A DNA stretch of 64,000 bases, taken from NCBI GenBank assembly GCA_039881145.1, contig JAYKKI010000052.1, positions 12,366,001 through 12,430,000 on the forward strand, given 5' to 3'. Below are positions 49,796 through 62,057 of the stretch, one piece after another (the first letter of the stretch is position 1; every line of letters begins with the position of its first letter). Both the position numbers and the translations under genes were made by a program. A model generated the notes under the pieces. It was not told the origin of the DNA. It searched no databases and was given only the letters and a program-made list of their open reading frames with translations. The stretch is from Druceiella hillmani. Its lineage: Eukaryota; Arthropoda; Insecta; Lepidoptera; Hepialidae.

Positions 49796-50068
49796 TCACA
49801 ATTAAATGAAACTACGTGATGTAGTATTATTTCAATTTTCTTTAAGTTCTTTACCACGACCTAAGTTTGATTGTATTACAACATCTTCAGGTGGGCTATT
49901 AGCATACCTGAGGATATCGGTAGTACTGTTGAAAATATTTGCTAATAAAGATGTTGCAATACAACGAAACCTAAGTCATGGTAAAGAACTTAAAAAAAGT
50001 AGAAATAATACTACATCACGTAGTTTAATTTAATTGTGACTAATGTATTTCTACAAAATGAACGATAA
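49796..50068 (+). repeat. Hammerhead-like inverted-repeat element, copy F
   Basis: tcacaattaaatgaaactac (49796) to tagtttaatttaattgtga (50039) plus a diverged tail. The left arm (minus strand) keeps cccacCTGAAGAtgttgt. The right arm has lost CTG (aaAGATGttgcaatacaacG). The centre contains an extra acctgaggatatcggtagta segment, whose relative (acctgaggacatccatagta) lies alone at ~50432. Confidence 0.85.
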
Positions 50069-50317
50069 AAAATAAATTCAACAACATATATTCAACAGCA
50101 ATTTACATTTAAACAATGCTAGGATTATATTTACTCAATAATACATCACTTTAAGATTATTAGCAATGAATATATTTTAGAAGGTCGTAAGCTTCGATAT
50201 CGCTTAGGGTTTGTATAAATAACAGAGCCCAATTTCGATCTAATAAAATTGTATGTTTTCGCAAAATTCGAGGTATAAACTATACTAATAAAGTATGACT
50301 TTCTACTTTCTAATAAC

Positions 50318-50365
50318 GATTCAAGATGATGCAAGTAGTATATATTACTTGTATCATCTTGAATC
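50318..50365. repeat. Hairpin, 19-bp arms, one mismatch
   Basis: gattcaagatgatgcaagt pairs with acttgtatcatcttgaatc; the one mismatch is again A opposite C type. Confidence 0.85.
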
Positions 50366-50399
50366 TTCTGTTGAATTTTATTTCATTAAATCTGTCACT

Positions 50400-51530
50400 A
50401 ATAGGTGGGTAGAATTCAATCAAAACCACACCTGAGGACATCCATAGTACTTTTCAAAATCTAATATATTTTAGATAATGCTCATAATTAAATTTTAAAA
50501 CTTTTTGATACATAGTATTGATAAAATGACTGATCTAGTATAATAAATAAGATGGAAATGGCAAATGGTCAGATTCACTCTTGTTCGATTTTCATAACTG
50601 TCCATCGTAAAAACTTTTTTAGAAAAAATATTTGAAAAGGAATAAGCATATTAAGATTATATAATCTGTAAGTAAAAACAATTAAACTTGACTGATAATA
50701 GCAAACACATTATTTATTTTACAATATTTTATAATTTACACATCGTCAATTTTACAATATGTTGATTAGTATTTGATATAAATCCGTTTTAATTTGCCAT
50801 GAATTATATTCAATTATATTACATGCTGGCGTGACGTTTAGCGAGGCCGAAAAAGTAAACGAGACAGAACTTTGATGGTATATAATAAATATACGTTTTT
50901 ATTATATACTATTATGTAAAAGTGGAAAGAAATTGTGACATTTTGTTTTAAAACAAGTGTTACTTTTATTTTGCAATGTGGAATGTTTATTTTGTACATA
51001 GTACATGGCAATGTTTTTTACAAAAGGTTTTGCTCTTATTTGATGGTATAGTTTTGATGATTATTTTTAATTTTAAATATATTTATTTAAAAAAATAACA
51101 TTAGAAAAAACTTTAATATCATCATTCGACATCACTTACACTCATTTTTCTAATATTTTATACAATGTAGATGTTTATACCAATAATTTTCAACAAAATA
51201 TATTAAACATTATTTATACAGTGTAACACCAAATAAATCCATTTCATATTACTAGCGTGAAAAGAAGAAAAAGGTAATAACTGAAAAAGCAATAAACCTG
51301 ACAACTAACTTCAACCATTAATCTGAGTAAATTGAAATTTGGACGAAATATTCCATTTATAACTTAGACAGTCACTATTACATGGCATTTTATTACAACG
51401 TCATTCAGCATAAGATAAGCGTTATTCATCTCTGAGTAGGAATATTTAGGCTGATTGTTATGATATTATATTTGTATTACGAAAAGATGGTAAAATATTC
51501 ACGAGTCCATATGTACGTATACGTATATGT
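50400..51530. other. AT-rich stretch, nothing recognised
   Basis: No gene or repeat of note apart from the short 50432 fragment related to the centre of copy F. Confidence 0.4.
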
Positions 51531-51532
51531 AC

Positions 51533-51534
<2 letters not shown>

Positions 51535-51588
<54 letters not shown>
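51535..51588. repeat. (TA)n microsatellite
   Basis: Uninterrupted TA run. Confidence 0.95.
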
Positions 51589-51589
<1 letters not shown>

Positions 51590-51784
51590 TATCCGTTTTA
51601 GTGCCATGGTTTTTTACTCATATATACTTAAAAATGCCAAAGAAATCTTTTTTAATAATTTCCAATTTTAATAATTTTTTCGGTGTTTTCTTAATAAAAA
51701 CTTATACAAGGATAATAAAATACAAAAAAAAATTACGAAAATATATATTGTGAACAAAAAATGTAACAAAAACTGAAATCAAGG

Positions 51785-51976
51785 TCACATCGTATTTTCG
51801 CAGTTCAGTACAATCTCCGTATCGGCAAAATAATTGTTATCGTCACTATTATCACTATCACTCAAAATTTGCATTACGCCAAATTGTGAGCGCACCACAA
51901 TGTCACTCCCACTATCACTTTCTTCACAACTTGAAAAAGGATCATTCTCACTCGAATTATTTTCGTATTCCGACAT
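51785..51976 (-). CDS. Short acidic open frame, unidentified (possible element N-terminus)
   Basis: 63 codons starting MSEYENNSSENDPFSSCEES, rich in Asp, Glu and Ser, then a stop. Acidic, Ser-rich N-termini are common in piggyBac-type and other transposase genes, but there is no diagnostic motif. A GC-rich 130-bp block upstream (52075-52200, with cgcgagcgccgtcgcgctcg) could be its promoter or an element end. Could equally be chance. Confidence 0.25.
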   Translation of the reverse strand: MSEYENNSSENDPFSSCEESDSGSDIVVRSQFGVMQILSDSDNSDDNNYFADTEIVLNCENTM

Positions 51977-52203
51977 TATGGATTAAAAATTTTCTTTTCC
52001 TGGATCCTTTTTATATTGTTTTTACTAATAATATTATAATTTGAACTTTATGTAACTCGTAGAAAGATAAAAAATTAGCGATGCGTGTGAGCGACCTCCC
52101 TACCGAGCGGTACACAGCAACTGATTTCGCGAGCGCCGTCGCGCTCGTGGCAAATTTTGTTAGTATGCACACGAGCCCAATGGCGCTCGTCGGCACTCAA
52201 ACG

Positions 52204-52206
52204 AAT

Positions 52207-52277
<71 letters not shown>

Positions 52278-52320
52278 CGGGGGTGCGCGCGCGTGTATGC
52301 ATGTGTTTGTGTGTATGTGT
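52204..52320. repeat. (TA)n followed by GC/GT-rich microsatellite
   Basis: TA run interrupted by catatacata, then gcgcgcgcgtg and tgtgtgtatg. Confidence 0.9.
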
Positions 52321-53239
52321 ATGTACATATATCATAAGCACTAAAATTAGTACGAAATACTTTTTCATAAAAATAATAGACGACTTTAAATTTTCACTAG
52401 ATAAGAAGTACATTATATTGCATAAACTTACCAAAAAATACGAGTATACAGTTGTAACTTTCAAGATAAAATATCGATTCCGAACATGAATACATTTGCG
52501 AAATATTGCTACTACTTAACATTTTTGGAACTGGTGCCAAGTCGAAAGTGGTGCCTAGATCAAATAAACTTGACTCTCAACCTCTCTGTCTCTCTCTCTC
52601 ACTTTCCCTTTTATACATACATGCCTACACACAAATAAATTGTGTATAGCCCTGTATGTATATAAGGCAAACCACATTTTATTAGCAGATAAAAAGTAAC
52701 ATCAAAACAGAAATGATCATAATATGATCGAAAACAAAAAAAAAGTGATCAATCTAGAAATAAATCATTGAAAATGAAACATAAAAAATCTGAGTTCTGA
52801 AAACCAGAAATAAAATATTGGAAATGAAGAAAAATATAGCAAACTATTTAAAGTAACAAACGAAGTAACAAAAAATTAAATAAAAGTAGCCTCAACATAA
52901 TTGGATAAAAAATGAACTTAAAAGTTTTCAGAACATAAAAGCCTTAAGAGACAAAATCTAAACCATGGTCAAACAGAAATAAATATGAAAGGAAAAAACA
53001 TATAGGTAGTCAAATCATTGTTAGCACACAATATAAATGAAAATATTTTTCTGCTTACTCACCTTTTTAACAAGGTACTGTTTACCGGTTGCACACCAAA
53101 ACGATGGCGACTTTGGATTTTGTACCCTTCTAGAAAATAAAGTCGACGGCTAAAGGAATTTTGTAGAGATTTTAATTATCGATATTGCTTATATTGGTAA
53201 GGAAACAATAATGACACACAATGTACCAGGGACGCATTG

Positions 53240-53745
53240 GAAAATATTTTTTCATTTCTTTTAACCAATGCAGTGACATGTATTTAACATTTGGCTGAAA
53301 CTTAAGTAGTTTTATAATTTTATTACTTAAATAAAACATTGTCATCATAATGAAAACTAGATTAAAACTTAACTTTGTTGTACGATATTATCTACGTATA
53401 TAGTTCAATTGGTGTACCACCATTTCTTTTAACCAATGTATTTAAGATTTGGCTGAAACTTAAGTAGTTTTCTAATTTTATTGCTTAAATAAAACATTGT
53501 CATCATAATGAAAACTAGATTAATACTTAACTTTGTTGTACGACATTATCTACGTATATAGTTCAATTGGTGTACCACCATTTCTTTTAACCAATGCAGT
53601 GACATGTATTTCATATTTGGCTGAAACTTAAATAGTTTTCTAATTTGATTGCTTAAATAAAACATTGTCATCATAATGAAAACTAGATTAAAACTTAACT
53701 TTGTAGTACGACATTATCCACGTATATAGTTCAATTGGTGTACCT
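53240..53745. repeat. ~165-bp tandem repeat, three units
   Basis: ttaaccaatg starts at 53261, 53429 and 53587. Units share cattgtcatcataatgaaaa and tatagttcaattggtgtacc. The middle unit lacks ~10 bp (cagtgacatg). It lies 0.7 kb upstream of P450-B. Confidence 0.95.
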
Positions 53746-54398
53746 ACATGAGAAAAATGAAATATGAGGGAATGTATTTTTGCGATTTTTATCATTAACA
53801 TACTTAAATATGGAATCGCATATGCTATTTCATCAAAATGAAAGGACGATGTACGAGGGCAGTGAGTGTCATGGTCGTACATGTCCCGTTTTTTAGGCTA
53901 ACATTATATTTAGTATCTAAGGATGTCAACATGTGATTAAACAAAAAAAAATAAAAACAAAAAAGAAATAATAACAACCAGAGAAACTGGTGGTAGAAAG
54001 ATATAAAAAATAATTAGCAAAAAGAAAAATACGATATCCGACAAAAATACGATTTACGATCTCCAAAATTATTCAAACTGAGACGGAAATAAACCGACTA
54101 AAATGTGCCAAAATAACATAGTAACGAAGAATCCTTATTGAACGACAGCACCAACTTGTAATGCGGGCGTAATGAGGTGGGCTCTAGATATCAAGTATTG
54201 TGGTCACACTATCTTGAAATGCGTGCGTGAGTTAATGCTCCTTATCTTTTATGAAATAAAAATTGGAGAAAAAATTATATTGTTATCAAATGACCAAGAT
54301 ACGCCACACGAGAAGCAGATATTTGGTCACATATGTGAAAGTTTTTAATTTTTCTGGTACTAAAGTGTTATCTTAAGCTATCACCAATTTGTGAACGT
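53746..54398. other. 5' flank of P450-B
   Basis: No other gene. Apart from the ~60 bp around the TATA box I see no extended similarity to the P450-A flank. Confidence 0.4.
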
Positions 54399-54406
54399 TA
54401 TAAAAG
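54399..54406 (+). promoter_or_regulatory. TATA box of P450-B
   Basis: TATAAAAG starts 51 bp before the ATG at 54450, the same spacing as in P450-A. Flanks are also similar (gtgaacgt before it, against gtgaatgg in P450-A), and a ttagttgcgc segment sits where transcription should begin. Confidence 0.7.
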
Positions 54407-54449
54407 TCGATGCTGTGCGTTGAGTTGATTAGTTGCGCCAAAGAATAAA

Positions 54450-56564
54450 ATGGTTCTGCTTTATTTACTTTACGCCGTTTTTTTTCTAATACTCGCTTTT
54501 TACACATATTTCACGTGGACTTTCGACTATTGGAAACGTTGCAATGTACCGTTTGAGCCACCGACAGTGTTTGTGGGAAATTTGACGTTTGCTTGGCGGG
54601 AGAATATGTCATCATACATTCAAAAGCTTTATAAGAAATTTGACGGTTATGATTATTTCGGAATATGGCTGTTTCGCAAGCCGATATTGGTTATCCGCTC
54701 CCCAACAATGGCCAAGGAGATTTTGATTACAAAATTCAATCATTTCACTGACAGAGCTATGGAAACTCATGAAAGCGATACTTTGGGTGCAAACTGCATT
54801 CTAATTATAAGGGTAAATATAAATCAAAAATTAAATTTATAACAAAGGAAGTAATTAATAAGCTAACATTTTCAATTAATTTAAAGTTAGTCAAAAAACG
54901 TCTTATGAAATTTGTGTGAAAATTGAAATGTTTTAATTTTTATTATTCATAACTTACTAGCAATATATTCCAATTATAAATTTCTCTATGATATTTAAAA
55001 GAATAGAAAAAATGTTTACCGAATAAAATACATTATTTTCATTTAGGAAAGAAAATGTAAATTGACCTTTTTATTCATGGTTTAGGGTGAACTATGGACT
55101 CGACTTCGACAAAAGCTGTCACCAGCATTCACAAAGGCGAAAATTCGTAATATTTTAGCAACACGCATGCCTGCTATTACCAAGGAATTACAAGAACTTA
55201 TTGATAAAGAATACGTTGGAAAGCCAAATGATTTCAAGGTGAGCTATCGATTAAAGTTAACATTTTCTTATGAAACTATCGAAATATGGAGTGAAATTAC
55301 TTGTGGTAAAATGTCTCCACATTTATCCTTAGAGTACCACATTTAGTGTAAGTAATATCATAATATATATTTTCAGAAACTATTCATGAAATATTTGGTG
55401 GAAGTTATAGCAGCGACCATATTTGGAATCAGGGCTAATTCAATGAAGGATAACAAAGCGCCTATGCTCAAGCTGGGTTTCAGTTTTGTAAACTGGACTC
55501 TGTATAGAGGGATGGAGTTTATGTCTATCTTCCTCTTCCCAGAACTGGTCAAGTTGTTCAAGTAATTTTTTTTGTCTTATGATTTAAAAAACTCCATCAA
55601 ATATGAGGCAGATTCACATAAACTTAAATAAGTCTTCCGTTTTCAAATCAACTTTTAAAATTACCTCTATTTTTTTCATAGTGTATATTTTTGAAGTTAT
55701 GGTAGATTTTCACAGAGCGAGTGTCATACCTGTAGTAGTCTTGTAGTGTGGAGTGTCATACCGATAGGTTGTCTTGAAAAAAGTGTATACTTATATTACT
55801 TACAAATTTTCAGGTGTAAATTATTCACCCAAGAAAATAATGACGTGATGCGAGCATTATTCGCGAAAATTCTTACTTCGCGTGAAACGGGTGAAACCGA
55901 CTTAAAAACGCAATCCCGTGACGTGGTGGATGTTCTTCTTAAGTTGAAGGAATCTGGGAATGGTAACGGTCTTATTTGTAATGTTAATGAAAATGTAAGT
56001 GATGGATAAAAAGTTAGTCTCCCAGAATCATTAGATAAGTGTTTTTAAAAATTAGTTATGTTATAAGAAGATTTATTCAACATAAATATGCGATATGGAA
56101 ATCGATCATACATGTTTTGAACATCTTCAGTTCCAATAAAATTAAGCAATTAGGTGTAATCTCATTCCATGTCAATTTCAGATTTCAGTGAAGATGAAAT
56201 TTTGGGCCAAGCAGGACTGTTCTTCTTTGCCGGTTTTGAAACTACTTCCACAGCTTTGACATTTATGTCCTATGAACTTGCATTTAACCAAGAGTATCAG
56301 GTTAGTAATTTATTAATAATTATTTAATGACAGTTTGCTTCTTTGAAATACAGAACTTGTTAAACTGAAATGAAATATTATTAATTTAAAATATTTTTTA
56401 TCTGTTTGAATGACACTAAATGAAACTTAATATTCTTTGGAAATTTAGGATAAAAGAAGAAGACGATCGTAACGTCTTTTACGATTGTCTTCTACTTTCG
56501 AAGGAAATATATTCTACCATATAAGAGAGTATGTTCATAATCCAAATCTGTGCATTATTTTGTA

Positions 56565-56630
<66 letters not shown>

Positions 56631-58154
56631 GATTCATTTTCCCAGGAAATGAATGGTGGAAATATAACAAAATTTATGCCATCAGTGACATTTCCGTAAA
56701 GCAAATGTGCCGAAAACAAATAAATAATCGTATTTCGTACTATCTAGGTTTTAGCAACAACTAGGTATTATTGTTAATTTTGACATAATATATGTCAATA
56801 AAAACAGAAGTAAAATACATTCTTTGACCTAAACGAATTGAAATGTTACCACACATATTCATCACAATTTCAAATTACTGGTGAATTTTGTTCATTATAG
56901 TAAAAGAAAAAAACAATGCGACTTACTTAGATTAAAACAAAAAAGGGAAGATACGGTAAGCTCTTACTTTATGTAAATACGGAACGGACATAGGTACAAC
57001 TACACGGACACAAACTCTCACAGCTGCAATCACAAATTGCCTACATGTAAAATTAATCGAAAGAGACAAAGCGATGCATTGTGACTGTAACGCGAGTGAA
57101 CCAGGGTATAACGGCAATTGACTATTTGCACCGATCGCACTGCTAGCACCATAATTTCTCACGGCGCGGCGCTTGCGCATGCTGCTGTCATTCAAACATG
57201 ACGGTAATAAAAGAAAATATTTATTTGAAAATTTACATTTTTATATAATCATGCATGAAAAGTAACACCGTGTGTCCTGTTTTTCTTTTGTGAATGGTTA
57301 ACACATGTGATAAAAAAACTAGAAGGCATTTTGGATAGATTTGACTGAAAATATTGGCAATTTTAATTTCAAGAACCCCACGTCTATATGAACCGCCGAT
57401 CTGCGTACGACTGAATTGAACAAAATACAACCAGGTCCATTGGACTTAGTTTACGCGAACCGCGCACCGTTAAAGCGTACAGTATCTTTTCTTTTTTGGG
57501 ACAAATATTTCTTCGATATTCCTTGGGAAATTTTAATGATTTTTCATAATTAGGTACTAATTTTCCCTTGTTAACACATATGTTATATTTTGCAGATACA
57601 AATGTACAGTCTCTTCTCATTTATTTGTCCACTTATAACGTGGTTTATTCAAACATATTTGTCATAGAAAAAAATGCATATTATTACCATTTATTCTGCC
57701 CGTATCTTTGAATGTTTGTTGAAATATAAATAGTGGAAACATCGTGTATAATTTCCTAGAAAAACAGAGCACAGTATAAATTTTAATATAATTTCTAAAT
57801 TATATTTTTCGATCTGATGTACAATATGACATTAAATTATAAATTCTTACATGGCTTATACAAAAACAATTTCGATAAAGAACCTAAATTTTCTAAAAGC
57901 CCATAAGTCAGCAAAATGTGTCAATATTTATAAAAAAAATTCCTCTGTCTTTTGACAGCCTTCATTACTTTTAATAATACACATGCCTTTTCAGTTTTAT
58001 TGATTGTAATTTCTAGTAATGTTATGCTTTATTGTTATAATCAATAATACTGTTTAACGCGGGCAGATTTGTAAAACTTTATACCTTTTGAAAAAGTTAA
58101 CAAGATAGTGTTATAAAACAAGAAATATTATATATGAATACAGCCTCATCGACG

Positions 58155-58224
<70 letters not shown>

Positions 58225-61200
58225 CTTATGTATGTAATTGATACGTAAGCCAGACTTATTGCTGTGAGAGGAATCTCTTAGAGCCAACCATAAGATTAGT
58301 CCAACCCCGTTCGACAAATGACCGAGAATCGAATCGTGGTCGTATCGTTAAAGCCATATACTTTGTGATCAATCCAACACATCACGGCGATGACATTAAT
58401 ACATACACATAACATATTAATACATATTTCAGTTTTTCTCACTGGCTAAGCTGGTAATAAATTCGGTAACATTTAAATTTAAACTGGTTTGGTACAAATC
58501 CAATAATTGAGGCATTTTTCAATAGACCTGTCATTCCATTCATAGTGAAAAGTGTGAGGTTTAACACAGAAATTGACAAATACAATAATTGATATATTTT
58601 TCAATAGACTTGTCATTTCTTTCATAGTGAAAAGTGTAAGGTTTAACACAGAAATTGACAAATACAATAATTCACATGTTTTTGGGCGTATGGTTTCATA
58701 TAAATTATATATTTTCCGTATTTTCTTATATGTTTTTCTAATCTGATTTTCTCGCCCTACAGGGTTTTAAAATAAAAAGAATTCACTTTAAGTTAACGTT
58801 AATTTACTGACGTGATTCAATCCCGGAAAATAATGAAATCGAGAGAAATACGTGAGAACAAAATAATTAGAGAATCAAAATTTAACACACGAAATTGAAC
58901 AGCAAAATAATGTGAAAATAGCAGCGATCGTAATGTGTAGTTCAACGGAAAGTCTGAAATTAATTTAGTTTGGATACAATAAGTTTTTCTTGATTTTTTG
59001 TCGAATGCAGATTTAAACTTTAAAGGAATATATGTCAAGGATGATATGGTTTTTCCAATCGATCAATATATCATTATGCACGTAACGCTAAGCATTATGA
59101 AACAAAAACAATGCATTCAATTTAGAAAAGACTTTGGAAGTATCCGAAGTGTATACACAACGTATCTACATTCGTACATAAAAAGTACATATTCTTAAAC
59201 TGCAATGTGGTTATTTTTTAACCATTATAATTTTGTCCTAAAACACCCTCTTCCCCTCTCTTCAAAATCCCCCCTCCCCCCGCCCCATCCTCTACCGTTA
59301 TTTGAATGCTAAGGCAATAGTTTTATCTTTTCTATGAAATTACGAAGTGATACAATATCATATATATTATGTAACCAATGTCATTAAAATCAAGGCCTAA
59401 TATTTATAAACATAGCATACAAGCTTATTTTTATCTGCACACATTGTATAAAAGACAAACTGCCATTATGTCGATTAGATATCAAAACAAATACACAAAA
59501 ACATTTTTATCTAGTCTTGACTGATAAACTCTATTATCTACTATATTTATCTATTATTTCATCCAGTACTCGTTATGTATTAAAATATGTTGGTATTTGG
59601 ATTTTTTTATATGTATTGTGTATGTAGTAGTTTACATTTGTCGTGTTACGTACTTTACCAATTTTTGTTTAACCAAAATTCATGGAAAAATAGCTTTAAA
59701 TTTTAATTAAAATTATGCATTTATTTAATCTTCTTGAATACATTTGATCTTTCTTCTTATTTAATTGGATCTAGAGTTTTACGATTACAATTGATAACAA
59801 ACAGGAATAACAAAGGACAAGTTAGGCTAATATGGTTTTTTTTATATCTAATTTTACGACTATATAAGGATTCGCATTGTAATATTTTCGTAGGTTGGCT
59901 TCTAATAAAAAAAGGCGAGTAGCTTACCCAGATAATCACTGTTAGCTCATATGGAAGTGAAATATAATATTTCTATTTCTTCGTCAAAGCCTGAAGTTGT
60001 ACTTCTATTTGAACATAGAAGCACGGACGAGAGTAGCTCTACCCTATAATGATAACTTAATTTAGAAGCTGTTTTAGAAAAGGCTTTTCCATTTTCCTAA
60101 ATTAAAGTATGAGGTTACTCTGGATGAGGATAGTAGAAGTGATAAAACATTTGAATCTGTGGAACCAATGCTTGACAATGTTATGGAAGAATATACTTTC
60201 ATCCGTCGTTAAAAATATATTGCTTGTGGCTTTAATCACTTTTCATCCTAAAGGGAATTCTTGAATTCCCTTGCCCTCTCTTCGTGAAATTTACATATTT
60301 TTTTGGTTCTAAAAAAGAAAACCGTTGCTATTATAAACAAAATTAAGCCATTAATTTTTGAGTGAAAATCGTGGGCCGAAAGTAAGCCGTTTACTATTAT
60401 AAACAAAAGTTTAAGTGCTACAATTTTCACATACCTTACAAGAGATATTCAAAAAACTTTTCGCTATATTCCGGAAATTGCTGGAAAAAGTGGTGGATAT
60501 ATTAGTAGCGAATCTAGTTTCATAAAAATACAACTCAATTAAGGAACTCCTTTTAAAGTACAAAATTTGATATTTGCAATACAGTAAAAACTTTATTTTT
60601 ATTATTTTATTAAAATCTTACAATTTCTGCTTTACCTCACCTGTTTTTTAACTAATAACTGACTAATTACGTAATGGAATTTACGAGACTAATTTTCATG
60701 CAATTTTAATTGTTGTATAATCACGAAACATGAAAGCTGTATATATTTCCAATGACGACAAAACAATTTAAGAAAATTATATTTCTTTTTAGTTTTAAAA
60801 TAAAGAAAAGGCTGACAATATGATAATTTTATAAAAAGAAAAAAATTTAGTCTTAACATAAAAAAGACTAAAGGAAAAGTAAGTAAATCTCTCAATCAAA
60901 TTTTCACCATTTCCAGACTTCCGAATTATTTAGAATTTTGCGCATATATCAAGAACTGGTGGCAATACAATAATTTTATGAAATAAAAAAATCAGCTTAA
61001 GATAAAAGTATAAGACAAAAACAGTAAAATTATATTAAAAGATTCAAAAATAAGAAACTAAAAACACGCTTTTAAGAATACTGCACTAAACAACAAAAAA
61101 TTGAACCTGTTTTGTCTGCCTATTCTTTATATTACTAGACTATAAATTAATTTTAAAAATAAATTTGTTTTTTAAATTATACTATGATATATAAATATGC

Positions 61201-62057
61201 AAACTACATATATGACATGTACTTATTTATTTACATGGTGAAAAGTAGTATTATTATTTTTAAATAGTTTAATAAAAATATCATATGCTCCCAAGTTTGT
61301 AATAAGTTTATTAAACGATTAATATTGATAAATTTACTATAATATCTGAGTCTTTATACATGTGATATAGTTCAAAATTATATATTTTTCTCCATATACC
61401 ATTTTCTTATATATCATATGCTCCCAAGTTTGTAATAAGTTTATTAAACGATTAATATTGATAAATTTACTATAATATCGGAGTCTTTATACATGTGATA
61501 TAGTTCAAAATTATATATTTTTCTCCATATACTATTGTCTTATATATCATATGCTCCCAAGTTTGTAATAAGTTTATTAAACGATTAATATTGATAAATT
61601 TACTATAATATCCGAGTCTTTATACATGTGATATAGTTCAAAATTATATATTTATCTCCATATACTATTTTTTTGATATCTTCAAATATTCTGACCAAAA
61701 TATTTCTGTCGCAAAGTGCCAATCTCATCTCTTCTTTTTGTTAAGGATGAGTCTTCAGAGCTTAAAGTCAAAACTAGTTTAAAAAAGATTTTGTAGAGGA
61801 GAAAATTCCTTGTTTTATACGACGTAAAACTTGAAAATATAAATATTACCAGAGTTTTCTTATTGTTTTCCATTTTTATATCCCAACTGGTGCAATTTTT
61901 TTCTGGTATAAATTTAAGCATAAAAAATACTGAATGGTGACTTACCGTTAATTGCAGGAGAAATTATATAACGAAATTAAATCACTCAAGTCTGCTAAAG
62001 CGGAATTTGATTTTGATGACCTTGAAGGTGTGAAACTGTTGGATTGGGGTATTAAAG
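54450..62057 (+). CDS. Cytochrome P450, CYP clan 3 paralogue, exons 1-6, 3' end outside window (P450-B)
   Basis: Tandem paralogue of the complete P450 upstream, same strand. Exons: 54450-54812, 55086-55238, 55377-55561, 55814-55962, 56182-56300, 61958-62057. Exon lengths (363, 153, 185, 149, 119, 100 bp) and phases equal those of P450-A exon for exon. The 356 visible residues include the membrane anchor, helix-C WTRLR (W125, R129) and helix-I AGFETT (300-305). The exons with ExxR and the haem cysteine are not found between 62058 and 64000, which fits because the equivalent intron in P450-A is 2.7 kb. No stop or frameshift is seen in the six exons, so truncation is by the window edge, not decay. 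Intron 5 (5.7 kb) contains a SINE candidate, minisatellites and AT repeats. By eye the protein is roughly two-thirds identical to P450-A in exon 1 and closer in exons 2-5. Confidence 0.93.
56458..56493. repeat. Hairpin, 15-bp arms, one mismatch (P450-B intron 5)
   Basis: agaagacgatcgtaa, loop cgtctt, ttacgattgtcttct. Confidence 0.8.
56570..56626. repeat. (TA)n microsatellite (P450-B intron 5)
   Basis: Uninterrupted TA run. Confidence 0.95.
56930..57620. other. Higher-GC stretch in P450-B intron 5, unidentified
   Basis: Less AT-biased than its surroundings (ctcacggcgcggcgcttgcg near 57160; acgcgaaccgcgcaccgtta near 57452). Open frames on the minus strand match nothing I know. Probably an inserted element without recognisable ends. 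Confidence 0.3.
58157..58220. repeat. (TA)n microsatellite with tttatataaa centre
   Basis: It directly follows the 3' side of the SINE candidate, as SINE tails often do. Confidence 0.9.
58225..58395 (-). mobile_element. tRNA-derived SINE candidate (P450-B intron 5)
   Basis: On the minus strand: tcgccgtgatgtgttggatt head, then gaccacgattcgattctcgg, which holds a good polymerase III B box (GATTCGATTC against GGTTCGANTC), a ~100-nt body and a simple-repeat tail running into the TA microsatellite. The phrase 'accacgattcga' before 'ctcgg' is similar to SINE heads in moths as I know them. An A box is only weakly visible. Confidence 0.5.
58496..58690. repeat. 82-bp tandem duplication (P450-B intron 5)
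   Basis: catagtgaaaagtgt at 58541 and 58623; both units have ggtttaacacagaaattgac. Confidence 0.9.
58700..61280. other. P450-B intron 5, remaining AT-rich sequence
   Basis: A cccctcccccccgcccc patch at ~59270. A short coding-like stretch around 60105-60210 reads KYEVTLDEDSRSDKTFESVE then PMLDNVMEEYTFIRR and stop on the plus strand. It has no motif I know and may be an element remnant. Confidence 0.3.
61281..61672. repeat. ~133-bp tandem repeat, three units (P450-B intron 5)
   Basis: tcatatgctcccaagtttgt starts at 61281, 61414 and 61548; units are almost identical. It ends 285 bp before exon 6. Confidence 0.95.

Noticed and set aside
49796..50039. Protein-coding reading of the inverted-repeat family (a 75-codon frame)
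   Set aside because: The frame reads through both arms of the palindrome, and the same peptide start appears wherever the arm occurs; it is a by-product of the repeat.
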